Below are positions 10,762-21,745 of a stretch of DNA of 64,000 nucleotides, one piece after another. The notes beneath the pieces were generated by a model. That model was given only the letters and a program-made list of their open reading frames with translations, had not been told where the DNA came from and searched no databases. Origin of the DNA: Malania oleifera (lineage: Eukaryota > Streptophyta > Magnoliopsida > Santalales > Ximeniaceae); the NCBI RefSeq assembly GCF_029873635.1, contig NC_080426.1, positions 53,520,093 to 53,584,092 on the forward strand. Direction: 5' to 3'. How positions within the stretch are numbered: position 1 is the stretch's first letter; each line of letters opens with the position of its first letter. Position numbers and translations under genes: made by a program.

Positions 10762-11796
10762 AAGGATGATGCATTCAAAAGGAGAATTATCACCTTTAGA
10801 TTTGATCATTCCTTAGCAAAAAATGGAAATAAAATAACAATAATTGTCTAAAGTTTGATTTTTCCTTAATCCGTTCCCTTTGTAAGATTAGACCAATATT
10901 GTAAATGAAGCTTTTTAATATGTTAGAAGTTTAATGGAGCTTTTTAATATGTTGTGTAGCTTGTAATACCCATTATTATAGACTTTGTGTATGACACAAA
11001 AATCCTCTTACATGGCAATAAAATGTTGTGTTGGGAGCTCATGGCGAACATGATTAGCTGCTCATAGAACTATTCCATTATTTACGTAAGGAATGTCCAT
11101 TTTATAAACTAAGGAAGTTGGATTTGGAGCTAGAAATTTGAAGATGAAATCTCTATCGCTACTTAGGAGATAGAATCTTGATCTAGTGACAAGAATGACA
11201 CACTACAAGTATCCACTAAAGGGGCTTTTTGACCTACTAGTAAGGAGGTGGACTCTCCATGTATCGAATCAAAGAAGGTAATTTTGTTTAAAGGGGGCTT
11301 CTTAAGCTGGAGTAGTGTTGTTGCCATGGTCTCTAGATCTAGGAGGTGTGATAACATTCTTATTCTCAGTTTTGATGGAGTTAATTGAAGGAGTTGAGTA
11401 CTTCTTTGAGGTTGGATTATGGTAATTGATGTATAGACGGTTTGGTTTAAGGTGCTCACAACTTAATTAGGACACTTTGCATTTTTGTAAAGGATGCTAA
11501 AAAATTTTACTTTTGAGGATTGAAGCATTTAAGCCATATATATAATACAAAAAATTCATAAGAAGCTTGTGGGTCCATAGGTGGTCATATGAATCCAACA
11601 CGTTTTCTTCTTCCAATGTGAGGAGTACTACTACGTAGGAAGTTTTTGGAAGGTGACTGGGTTCTTTTCTTGAGAAACACTCTTCTCCAATGTAGTGGTT
11701 GAAATCTAAATGTTGGTCCTTAAATACAAATGGGAAACGATGTTCTGTACAAGTCATGAGATGTATGGAGATTGCTAGAGGAGAATTGTACTATCA
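10762..11796. other. Unassigned flank
   Basis: No gene or known repeat recognised. A short direct repeat around GCTTTTTAATATGTT occurs near 10909-10965. Small reading frames on the minus strand (11163-11459, 11497-11757) show no family features. It lies between LTR H and the Tork nest, so it may be older genomic DNA. Confidence 0.5.
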
Positions 11797-11801
11797 TTAA
11801 G

Positions 11802-12388
11802 TGTTGTATTTGTGTAGCTCTTATACTTTGTGGAGTACATAGAAAAAAGGAAGAAAAACATATATGAAGTCTTTTGGTGATGAGCAGTAGGGACTCGCCG
11901 ATGAGTGTGCCTCACTCATTGACGAGGAGATATTGAGAATTAGAAAAATTTAGAAGTTTTGAGATACCGAGAGCAGAAAAATCAAAAATTCAGTGAATCA
12001 TCAACGAGTAAACCCTGCACGTCAATGAGTGGACCCTTCTTGTCGACGAGTGCTCTAGGGGCTGCGAGAAAGAATTCAAATTTTGAATGTGAACGTTGGT
12101 ACGGTGGGGTATTTGGAGGGAAGCTTTTGAGGGGTTGATAATTATGTCTTTCTGAGCATATCTTGAAAAGAGAGATCATTGTAACCATTGTATTGTGTAC
12201 TTTCATTTTCATAGTGAAATCCTTTGCCAGATTGCCCTCGTGGATGTAGGCTTTTTCGAACCATGTGAATCATCGTGTTGATTCTTGTTGCTTTCAGATA
12301 TACTGCATGTGTGAATTGTATTTTGTGCTTCATTTGCTTGCTGCATTTTATATTTCTGTTGTGCAACTCATACTCGGTTCTTACAACA
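11802..12388 (+). repeat. B first 5' LTR
   Basis: 587 bases, TGTTGTATTTGTG...TTACAACA. It contains GACGAGTG / TCGTCGACGAG-type palindromic motifs near 11890-12050 and the block GGATGTAGGC...CGAACC at 12241-12270. It is followed by a primer site and gag. Similar LTRs lie at 25877-27030 and 31096 onward. Confidence 0.85.
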
Positions 12389-12389
12389 T

Positions 12390-12401
12390 TGGTAACAGAG
12401 C
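12390..12401 (+). other. Primer binding site of B (first unit)
   Basis: TGGTAACAGAGC, one base different from the usual TGGTATCAGAGC, directly after the LTR. Confidence 0.8.
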
Positions 12402-12412
12402 GTTGTTGTCAT

Positions 12413-12635
12413 GGTATTGGGTTCTTCTTCTGGAAGGTTTGGCGTTGTCAAATTCGATGGAACTGAAAACTTCTATTTATGGCAGAGGAGAGTGAAGGAT
12501 GTACTTGTGCGGTAAGGGATGGTGAAGGCTTTGTATGGCATTCAACCGGTCGGTATGGATAAGGCAACTTGGAGAGAATTGGAGGCAAAGGTCGTTTCCA
12601 TAATATGGTTGTGTTTGACCGACTAAGTATCATCT
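12413..12635 (+). pseudogene. gag: Tork gag N-terminus, unit B1
   Basis: Starts ATGGTATTGG and reads on through VVKFDGTENFYLWQRRV-like codons, the conserved N-terminus of Tork gag. Here the codon after LW is CAG (Gln); it is TAG in the related copies B2 and G. Frame changes are present by about 12510. The gene is cut at 12635 by the solo A LTR and resumes at 14793. Confidence 0.75.
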
Positions 12636-14787
12636 TGTTGACCTTATAGGTCACGCCCAGTTTTGATAATGACAATACTCATGTATTTAATGAATATCTA
12701 GCTCATGTGCATGTCTATATTAGCAGATACTTTGATGGCACGTGAAAGCTTAAGGCTTGAAGACCAGTTCATGTTTTTCAGTTATAAAGTATTTCATTTG
12801 TGAAAATTGGTCTGTAATAGTAAATAGGTCTTTGGTTTGTAATAAGCACACACACAACACATGCGTGGTTTATTATGTAAGCTCAAACAAACCATAAATG
12901 AAAAATAACAGTAGAAAGACCTTAGGGTTTTCCCTTTGGTCGACCAACACCGGATTTTTTCGGTGTCTTCAAAATTGGACCCAAAGTGACCCTAGGACAC
13001 ACACATTTGCACCTATATTTGATAGGCACTTGATTAGGGTTTGTGTGATGCATAACAAGACCGAAATGCACACATTGTGCACTTTCAGTCGACCGGCCAA
13101 GGTAGTTCATTTTGCCCTAGTCGACCGAAACTGGCTTGGGTCAATAGTTGACCATGGTCCCGATTGACCGAACCATTATAGTTCAAAACTCCTGGTCGAC
13201 TAAAACCCTCTGGGGTCAAATGTTTGACCATCTGGTTGACCGAGATAAAAATGAACTCCAACAACCTAGTCGACCGAGCGTCCTTGGGAAAAATCCCAAT
13301 GGTCTGGTCGACCGAACCAGCCAGTTCAAAATGGCCCGGTCGACCAAACCTCAGAGAAATAGGAAATCGGTCACTTTCGGTCGACGGACCACTCAGTTTA
13401 AAAATGCCCTGGTCGACCGAACCATATGAGTCCTAGTCGACCGAACTTGTTTTGGTCGACAGGACCTCTCAGGTTGCCCCTCATTTTTTACCACAATTAA
13501 TATTTTTAAACAGGGTTAAAATATTTGAAAGGTCATTAAACTTTCCTAATAATTCCTTATAGGTCCCCAATGGTCAAAAATCATGGGGTGTCTATATATA
13601 CCTTTCATTTGGGAAAATTAGCACTTGATTAGCAAATAAGATTAAAAATTTTCTCTCAAACAAAAATACTCTCTTTTGTTCCTACTACTCATATTCTTTC
13701 TACAAACACTCTAACTTACCTTCAAAAGTTCTAAATCATCCGTAAGTGTTCTTGAGTGTTTAGATAGGAAGGTTTGCTCTCTCATTGTTGTGAGATTTGA
13801 TTCTTTCTTTATTAAGAGCGAGACCAACAAGATTCTTAAGGGACTTTGCTAATAAGTTCATCCTAAGAAGACTTTATTAGATCTTCTGAGATTGCATATT
13901 TGTTGCAAAATCTTGAGAAGCTCTTATTTGCTTTTGGTTGCGAAATATTTTCAAAATTATTTACAAATATCTATTGTGCTTTATCTTGAAAACCTTTTGA
14001 AGAGATATTTGTTTTTGAGGTGAAACATCTTTGTTGCAATATTTATTCACTCACATACTATTTGCTGAATACAAAGATTATCCATTTTGCAATCCAAGCA
14101 TATACATATTCACGTGATTGAGATATTCTACTGATTGATATTCTTGAGGCTTGCTTGATATTCTGTGTGAACACGTTCGATTGAATATTTTAAAGTGCAC
14201 AGATTGTTATTGATACTCTCACGTATTCATTACACTGATAGAAAATACCTTTGAGAGTTGAACTATTTAGAACACACTGAGCTTACATTTTAAATCATCC
14301 GTGGTGTATGTGATTGAGCGCATTTGTGCAAATTTTCTTTACGTGAAAGCACTTTTATATTGTACCATTTGATTGTATATCTGAGTGATTCTAGGTGTGG
14401 CCCGAGGGGGCGGTAATCTAGCCCGGTAAGGATTGGTGTAAAGGTTGAGATCAGCCCTGTGCTAATTGACCTGGTTTGTATAGGTGCCGCTCCACCCGTT
14501 TAAGTGAGCAAGTTATTGTGGTAATCCTTGTGCTAGTTAGCCAAGGCGGGGACGTAGGCAGTTGGTCGAACCTCGATAACATATCTGCGTGTCACCCTCT
14601 CTTTACTACTTTCTGGTGCTTGTGTTGTTGTTTAAATTGCTTTATTTAATTTCTGGTATATTTATATTATTTGCACTAGATTGACCATAGGGTTGTGAAC
14701 ATACTGTTGTTAGGAGGAATACCTAGGGATTAAAATTTTAAAAAATACCAATTCAGCCCCCCTCTTAGGATCACGGTAAAGCTAACA
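12636..14787 (+). mobile_element. Solo LTR of family A
   Basis: 2,152 bases from TGTTGACCTT to AAGCTAACA, flanked by a perfect CATCT duplication (12631-12635 and 14788-14792). No internal region remains, as expected after recombination between the two LTRs of a full element. It carries the GGTCGACC array (about 12935-13460), TATA at 13591-13600 and the GACGTAGGC block at 14551-14580. It splits the gag of B1. Confidence 0.93.
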
Positions 14788-14792
14788 CATCT

Positions 14793-16670
14793 GATCGAGG
14801 GGGATTCTCCAACGGCTGGGTGGTAAAATTTAGAAAGCCGGTCCATGTCCAAATCACTTTCAAATAAATTATTTCTTAAGTAGCATCTTTATTGGCTTAA
14901 GATGGTTGATGGTTCGAACTTAAATCAGCACATCAATGCATTTAATTAAATCATAAGTGATTTAATGAGTGTTGATGTTAAGTTTGATGAAGATGATAAG
15001 GCTTTGATGTTACTAAACTCAATGCCAATGACTCATACTTATGAAAATTTATTTACCACTCTTACATGGGGAAAAGAGACTCTTAATTTAGAGGAGGTAA
15101 AAAGTGCTTTACTGAATTTTCATCAAATGCTAAAATTTTGGGATGAAAACCCACACGGAGAAGGACTTGAGGTGAAAGGTAACAATAAGAGTGGCAAAGG
15201 AAAGTTCAAAAGTGGATAAAGTAAAAAATATCGTACTCAATCCAAGAAGAAAAAGTATATCTAGTTTTATAATGCGGTAAAAAAGGGCATGTGAAACCGA
15301 AGTGTCCAGATTGGAAGAAAGGAAGTGCTGAAAAGCATGAAAGGACTTTAAAATCAGCAAATGTTGTCTAAGAAGAAAATTCAGTTTGTAGTGATGGTGA
15401 TGTAGTTTCACTTTTGTCAGGGTCAGATCATCTTACGGACTCATGGATACTTGACTCGATACGTTCTTATCATATGACTCCGAATAAGGAGTGGCTTATT
15501 AATTAGAAGTTGGTAAATTAAGGTTCAGATTTTATGGATAATGATGTTTGTTGTAAGATCATTGGCATTAAAATGTTAAAACTAAAATGTTTGATGGTGC
15601 ATCAAGAACCTTGAGTAATGTAAGACACATACCGGAGCTAAGGAAGAGTCTTATTTCACTTGGCACCTTGGACTATAACGGTTTCAATTACAAGTCCGAA
15701 GGTGGGGTCATGAAAGTATAGAATGGTAATCTGATAGTAATGAAAGGGCAAAAATTAGATGGAAATATTTACACATTGTAGGGAACTACTGTTGTAGGTG
15801 TAGCTACAGTCGTAGATGTTAAATCTGATGAAACCATCTTGTGGCATATGTGTATTGGGCATATAGGGGAACATGGTATTAAGGAACTTAATAAAAGGAA
15901 ACTCTTGAAAGGTATGAAAACATGTAAGCTGGATTTTTGCAAGATTTGTGTTCTTAGAAAACAAAATAGGGAAAAATTCAAATCAGCTACACATAAGACA
16001 GAAGGCATTCCTGATTATGTATATTCCGATGTTTGGGGCTCAATTAGAGTAGCATCAAGAGGTGGACATGTGTTTTATATTAGTTTTGTTGACGTCTACT
16101 CACAAAAAGTCTGGGTATACTTCATGCGGCACAAGTTTGATACGTTTGTTAGGTTCAAGTTGTGGAAAGCTGAAGTGAAAAAAACAAATGGGGTGGAGAG
16201 TCAAATGTCTAAGGTCAGACAATGGGACCAAGTACACTGATTCAAGGTTCATGGAGTTTTGTGAGAAGAAGGGCATTAAGAGACACTAAACAATATGTTG
16301 GACGCCTCAACAAAACGGTGTGGCTAAAAGGATAAACCAAACTCTAGCTAAAAGAGCTCGGTGTCTCGAGCTTAATCCAGGGCTACCCAAAAACTTCTGG
16401 GCCAGGGCAATTAGTACAACTTGTTTCTTGATAAAAAAAACACCAAGGGTATCACTAAAGGGGAAAGTGGTAGAAGAGGTATGGACAGGAAATGCAATAG
16501 ACTACTTCAAATTTAAGGTATTCGGTTGTCTAGCCTATGTTCACGTGTCTAGTGAGGAGAGATCGAAGCTTGATGCCAAGTCCATACGTTGCGCTATTTT
16601 TGGGATATCAAAAAGGTGTTCAAGTTGTGGGATCAAGTGACAAATAAGGTGGTGATTAGTAGATATGAAA
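14793..16670 (+). pseudogene. Tork gag end, protease and integrase, unit B1
   Basis: Continues B1 gag after the solo LTR. GGATTCTCCAACGGCTGGG at 14801-14819 matches 27291-27309 in B2. 14965-15219 encodes the central gag. The zinc knuckle near 15270-15310 is out of frame. The protease region reads DSWILDS near 15440-15460. Pre-integrase (LWHMCIGHIGEHG) lies at 15839-15880 and the integrase core follows to about 16240. 16320-16640 covers the integrase C-terminal part (AKRINQTLAKRARCL). Many stops and frameshifts. Cut at 16675 by element C; the reading continues at 23930. Confidence 0.8.
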
Positions 16671-16675
16671 AGCAA

Positions 16676-18645
16676 GGTGTAGTCCTAAGAGGGGGGTGAA
16701 TTGGGTTTTAAAATTTCTTTTAATTCTCTTTCAAGATTCCTTAACCTGTTTTAAGTGTTAATTTAATTCTTTCAATGAATTCTTGATTTCTTGTTGTTTT
16801 ACCAAATACACAAGAACTTAATTTCTTTTCTACAATCAACAACACAACTATGTAAACATCCAAGTAATCAAATCAATCATCCAAGTAATCCTATCAACCA
16901 CAATTTGAAAGTAAACAACAAAACCAAGATTTAAAATATACAACACTTTGGTAATATAAGAACTTAAGATGGTTGTTTGTTTATATAAGCCCTATGAATA
17001 CAAATTTGAACCAAGCGTTGTAGTGAATGATAATTTATGCTTGCTAATATAGATTTGCTTCTTCAATATGATTTTTAACAAAACATTCAAAATCACACTT
17101 CTTCCCAATGTTCAGCTTTTAAATAAACATTCGGTTTAATAAGTTAAGGATGATCAACCAATGTAGTCGCTTTCGATTTCAGTAATCAATGTTGATCAAA
17201 CCAAAACAAATTATCTTCCGGTCTACTTAACAACCAAACATTTAGAATTCAAAGATTTATATAGCATCAACACAATTCATAAATTTTGCTAAAAAGTAAA
17301 GAGTAGGGAAGAGAGAGAGTGGGATTGGGATTTTTACGAGGTTTGGCTTATACCTAGCCTACGTCCTCGCCATTGGTAAACCACCAAAGGATTCACTAAA
17401 CTTGTTCATTTATCGAGCGGAACAATACCTTTACACACTCCTTCAGTAGGCCAAAGCCCGCCTCTCCAAATGATGTACCCTCGTTCGGTCACTCCTTCAA
17501 TTAGGGCTTGCCTCTCTAAATAATATCTCCTTTCTTAGTCAAAGGTCCAAAATACCCTTAGAATCGTCAATCTACAAGATACAAATCAAATATTTGTGTA
17601 CAAAGAATTTGCTCCTACAATAGCTTATTAGTACAACAATTCAGAACTATATGCTTCAAAGTAAATAACAATATGGAATTTAACTTAAAGTTCAACGAAG
17701 TATATCACCGATTAATTCTTTCAATGATTGAAAGATTTAGAATTTGTAGCACAAGATTGGTGAATAGAATCAGCAAGAACTCAGTAAGCTTCGTGCAAGT
17801 TGAGAGCAAGAGAGAGCCTTGAGAATTTAAGAGCAATTGAGAGAGATGCTGAATTTAATTCTTAGTTTATTGATTCAATGATCTTTGAAGTTTATATATA
17901 GACTTAAAAAGGTATGTAACTTGATCCGCAAGTGACTTAAAGTATTCTCCAAATTTTCACAAAGTTTGAGCACCAAGCAACCTTATTTAAAAAATTTGAC
18001 CGTTACGAAAATTTCAAAACAGTTGCGTGACAGTTGACTGTCCATTTTTGGAAGTCAGCTGTCTAGTTAAATTGAAGGGACAGAAAGATGGCAGTCACCT
18101 TTCTAAATGTAGATAGGCATCTCAAAATGCACAGACAGTCGTCTGTCAAGTACTTGACAGTCGTCTGTAATGTTGTCAGCTTCAAGAACCCTTCAATATT
18201 GTGGTCATGACATTTTCTGTGTAACTCCAAATTTGACAAGCTTGGTGTCAAAAGAAAGCTAAGATAAAATACTAAAACGTTTATGTTGAACACATTTTAA
18301 AATAAAGATTCTTTGATAGATAAAAATGTACGTCACTGCCGATGTAGAAAAAATGACAGCAATTTGGAAATCTTCTTTTTGGTGTTTTTCATTCCAAAAA
18401 TGATTCTAACCTTTTTGAAACAATTTTTGACCTTATAAAAATATTTTCCAAGTGCGTTAAAAGGTATCTTGGTCCAATAAATTAACATAAGAGCTTCATG
18501 CATTCATAGTGAAATTTTTTGAAGTACTTACATGAAATTTCCTAAACTCTTTCGAATTTTCAATTCTTGAATTCCTTAAGGCTTTTATACTTGTTTCATC
18601 TTTCTTTGAGCTTTCATCAAGTTCTCTTTAATCCTCATGCTCTCA
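16676..18645 (-). repeat. 3' LTR of C, truncated
   Basis: Matches the right LTR from its left end (TGAAAAGCAAGGTGTAG) to GCTCTCA at 18645. The partner sequence 23706-23924, the first 219 bases of the LTR in element orientation, is missing. Includes paired motifs such as CAGACAGTCGTCTGTC (about 18130-18146) and the block GCCTACGTCC near 17333-17370 (antisense). Confidence 0.85.
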
Positions 18646-18660
18646 ATTTTTGCTTAAAAC

Positions 18661-18866
18661 TTCTCCCCCTTTTGACATCAATCAAAAAGGAAAAAAAAAA
18701 TGATTGAGTTAAAATAACATCACATTTTGAGCATATCATCAAACATGCATATCAAACATATTTGCACACTCAATTTATTATTTTTCAATATAGCATTTGT
18801 AGTGTGTTTTAATAGTCATGTATATGAGTTGTAACATCTTTACTAACAACTTTTTCCCCCTTTGAC
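18661..18866 (-). other. Polypurine tracts of C
   Basis: On the minus strand, AAAAGGGGGAGAA (18661-18673) and AAAGGGGGAAAAA (about 18852-18864). The first is 15 bases from the truncated 3' LTR. The double tract matches the SIRE pattern in A. Confidence 0.7.
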
Positions 18867-19770
18867 ATTATTCAAGATACTAATTGTTGATTTTATGATA
18901 CCAATTTAAAATTTAATTCATGATATCAATTGATTAAAATAGAAAAAAAATCATAATATAAGCAATAAGTCATAACACTCTCCCTGAATTCAATACATTC
19001 AGTTTTGTTACCAATTATACTTTTATCATCCCATGTTTCAAAACATTGATTCACATCATGTATCAAATATCAATATCATGCTAATATCATCAATGTCATA
19101 CCATGCTCATAGATATAATCATACTTGTCATGCTCACAAACAAATTGAACTTTTAGATTGTAATACCAAGTGAGCTTTTAAATTTTGATATCAATTAAAA
19201 TATTCATAGATACCAAAGTAATTTATAGATACCAAAGTCATATTCACATTATGCATAGCTCATGGATACCAATATAACTATTATATCTTTCATAGCTCAT
19301 AAATATTTATATAAAGAGTAGTAAGTTTATCCATGTGATTCATCAATAGCATGCATGGTCAAGAATTAATCTCATATAAAAATTCATGCTTTTCCTCAAT
19401 AATCTCATGCTCAAATTTTCAACATAGTGAGCCATAAAATATCAATATAAGTCAAGTCAAGTCATGTCATACATATGAAGCATATAGCATATCATATAGG
19501 CATGTAAGCATGTAACATATAGACTTTCATTCTCAAATATCTTTTTCTTAATCAAGGTACTTATGTGATAAGCTCAATTTGATATTTTCTTAAGTTAAGC
19601 CTTGTAAAAATCATCCTATGATGTTTGCCAACAATGCCATTTTGAATTTGTTATAATAAGTCCTTAAACTCATCTTTCAACTAGTTCATTTGTTGATCAT
19701 GAATTAAGTTACTTTCTCAATTTTTAAAGCGGAATGACTTAATCCATGAAAATTTTCATTTATGAACTAG
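18867..19770. other. AT-rich non-coding part of C
   Basis: No coding sequence recognised. Repeated ATCAATATCATGC / TCATACCATGCTC-like runs occur near 19060-19140. This is where pol would lie in an autonomous relative. Confidence 0.6.
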
Positions 19771-21672
19771 TCTTTCATTTTGGTACCCAAACTTTCTTGG
19801 GTCCGGTTGGTTTTATAAAGGATGTTTATTTTACTCTTCATACTTGTTTATTTTTTACACCCTTTCTCTTAAATGGACATTCAAACTTTATATGCCCTTT
19901 TTTTCTTGCATTGATAGCATATGGTGTTAGTGTAGGCATTAGAGGATGTGCGAGTATAATCTTTGGAAGTTTTCAAAAAATAACCAATGTAAAGATTCTT
20001 CTTTTTTTTTTTTTTTTTTAATTCCATTAAAACCAATATCTTCTTTATTTAGAGACATTATTTGTGAGCTTATCATTTTGTCAAAGTTTGCATTTCCTTT
20101 TGTGAAGTTATAAATGATATTTTCTTTATCTTCAACTTGATTTTTGAGATCATTTATTTCAATGTCTTTCTTGTTATCAACATTCTTTTGTGATTTCTCT
20201 AATTCTAAAGATAATTTTCTTATTTTATCCTCTAATTCAGAAATATATATATCTTTCTCATATACTCTAGAGGATAGGGATCAAAGGTCTTCTATTATTT
20301 TTTCATTCTTGCATTCTAATTCTTTAATTTATAAGTCTTTTTCTTTTTCAGCAAGATTTTTGTATTCTAACTCCTTTGTCATGGCTTCATTCTTACTTTC
20401 TATTTTCTTGATTCTTGAATCTTTTTCTCTTTCAGTAGTTCTAAGGGATTCTAACTCTTTCATTATACCTTCATTATTGTTTTTCAATGATGAGTTTTGT
20501 TTGGTTACATTGATTAGCATTTTATTTACTTTGAATAAGTCATTTTGAAGTTCTTCATAAGATGGCATGCACTCATCATTGAAATCATCACTACAAGAAT
20601 TATTTGAAGATTTAGATGAGGAGCTTTCCTCATCTTCCCAAGCCATAAAGCAAGTTTAAGCAACCTCTTAGTCACCTGATTCATATTCCGAACTACTTGT
20701 ACTTATGTTGTCCCAAGTAGTGGCTTTCATGGCCTTTTTGTTTTTCTTCTTAGACTCTTTCTTTAGTAATGGACATTCTGGTTTTATATGTCTAGCTTTG
20801 TTGCAATTATAACATGTAGGAGTTTTATTTTTAGATTTCTTTTTGCTAATTTCTTCTTCTTTTGATTCGGAGTCTTGGTTTCTTCTTTTAAATTTGTTTC
20901 TCCTTCTAAGAATTTTTGCTAGCTTCTTAGATATGAAGGCTAGTTCATCTTCATCCATTTCTTCTTCACTACTAGATTTTTCTTTTGAGGTTTTAAAGGC
21001 TATTTGATTCTTGGGCTTTGGTTTTTCCACTCTTTTCATTTATTGTCATTTCGTATGTGAGGAGAGAACCTATAAGTTCATCTAAGGAAGTGGTTTTCAG
21101 ATTTCTTCCTTCCCTTATGGTAGTGGCTTTTGGTTCCCATATAGTTGGTAGCCTTCTAAGAATTATCCTTATTATCTCATAAGTAGTGTAGGTTTTTCCT
21201 AGTGCATTTAGGGAATTTATTATGTGAGTGAATCTAGTGAACATATTAGTTATGGATTCATCCGGGTTCATCCAAAAAGCTTCATATTCACTCGTGAGCA
21301 TATCAATCCTATTATCCTTAACATCTATAGTGCCTTCATAAGTGACTTCTAGCTTGTCCCATATTTCCTTAGCTGATTTGTAAGTCATTATTCTATTAAA
21401 TTCATTGGCATCTAAAGCACAATATAAGGTATTCATGGCACTAGAATTAACTTGCAGCATCTTATAATCTAAGTCTGTCATATCAATTCTCTTTGGGAAC
21501 TTGTTTTCCATCTACTATCTTAGTGCAGATTAGGTCACCATCCATAACAACCTCCCAAGCTTTCCAATTCATAGTTTGGAGATATATTTGCATTCTCTTT
21601 TTTCAAAAGGTATAGTTTTGTCCACAAAAGATTGGTGGCCTAATTGAAGATTGTCCCTCTCCAAAGGGAGAT
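19771..21672 (-). pseudogene. gag: SIRE gag of C
   Basis: Starts near 21672 on the minus strand, with an NYTFWK-like region damaged by frameshifts. 21511-20993 gives the central gag (ALDANEFNRIM, EIWDKLEVTYEGT), close to A's gag. 21039-20668 contains a Glu/Lys-rich stretch and the first knuckle C-Y-N-C-N-K-A-R-H-I-K-P-E-C; Gly is replaced by Arg. 20646-20329 encodes a charged coiled-coil region (MTKELEYKNLAEKEKD). A second knuckle, C-Y-Q-C-K-K-K-G-H-I-K-F-E-C, lies at about 19875-19920. The gene is interrupted by a few frameshifts but the domain order is complete. No protease motif follows, so the element ends its coding region with gag. Confidence 0.83.
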
Positions 21673-21731
21673 ACGCCTAAGTGAGTCATTAGGATATTTT
21701 TATAGCCACTAATTAAGATTTGTTTAACCCC

Positions 21732-21743
21732 TCTCTGATACCA
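21732..21743 (-). other. Primer binding site of C
   Basis: On the minus strand TGGTATCAGAGA, two bases after the 5' LTR, one base different from the usual initiator-methionine-tRNA site. Confidence 0.88.
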
Positions 21744-21745
21744 AT

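Noticed and set aside
12898-13436. Overlapping frames in the solo A LTR
   Set aside because: They are translations of the GGTCGACC repeat array (recurring LVDRT or WSTEP units), not genes.
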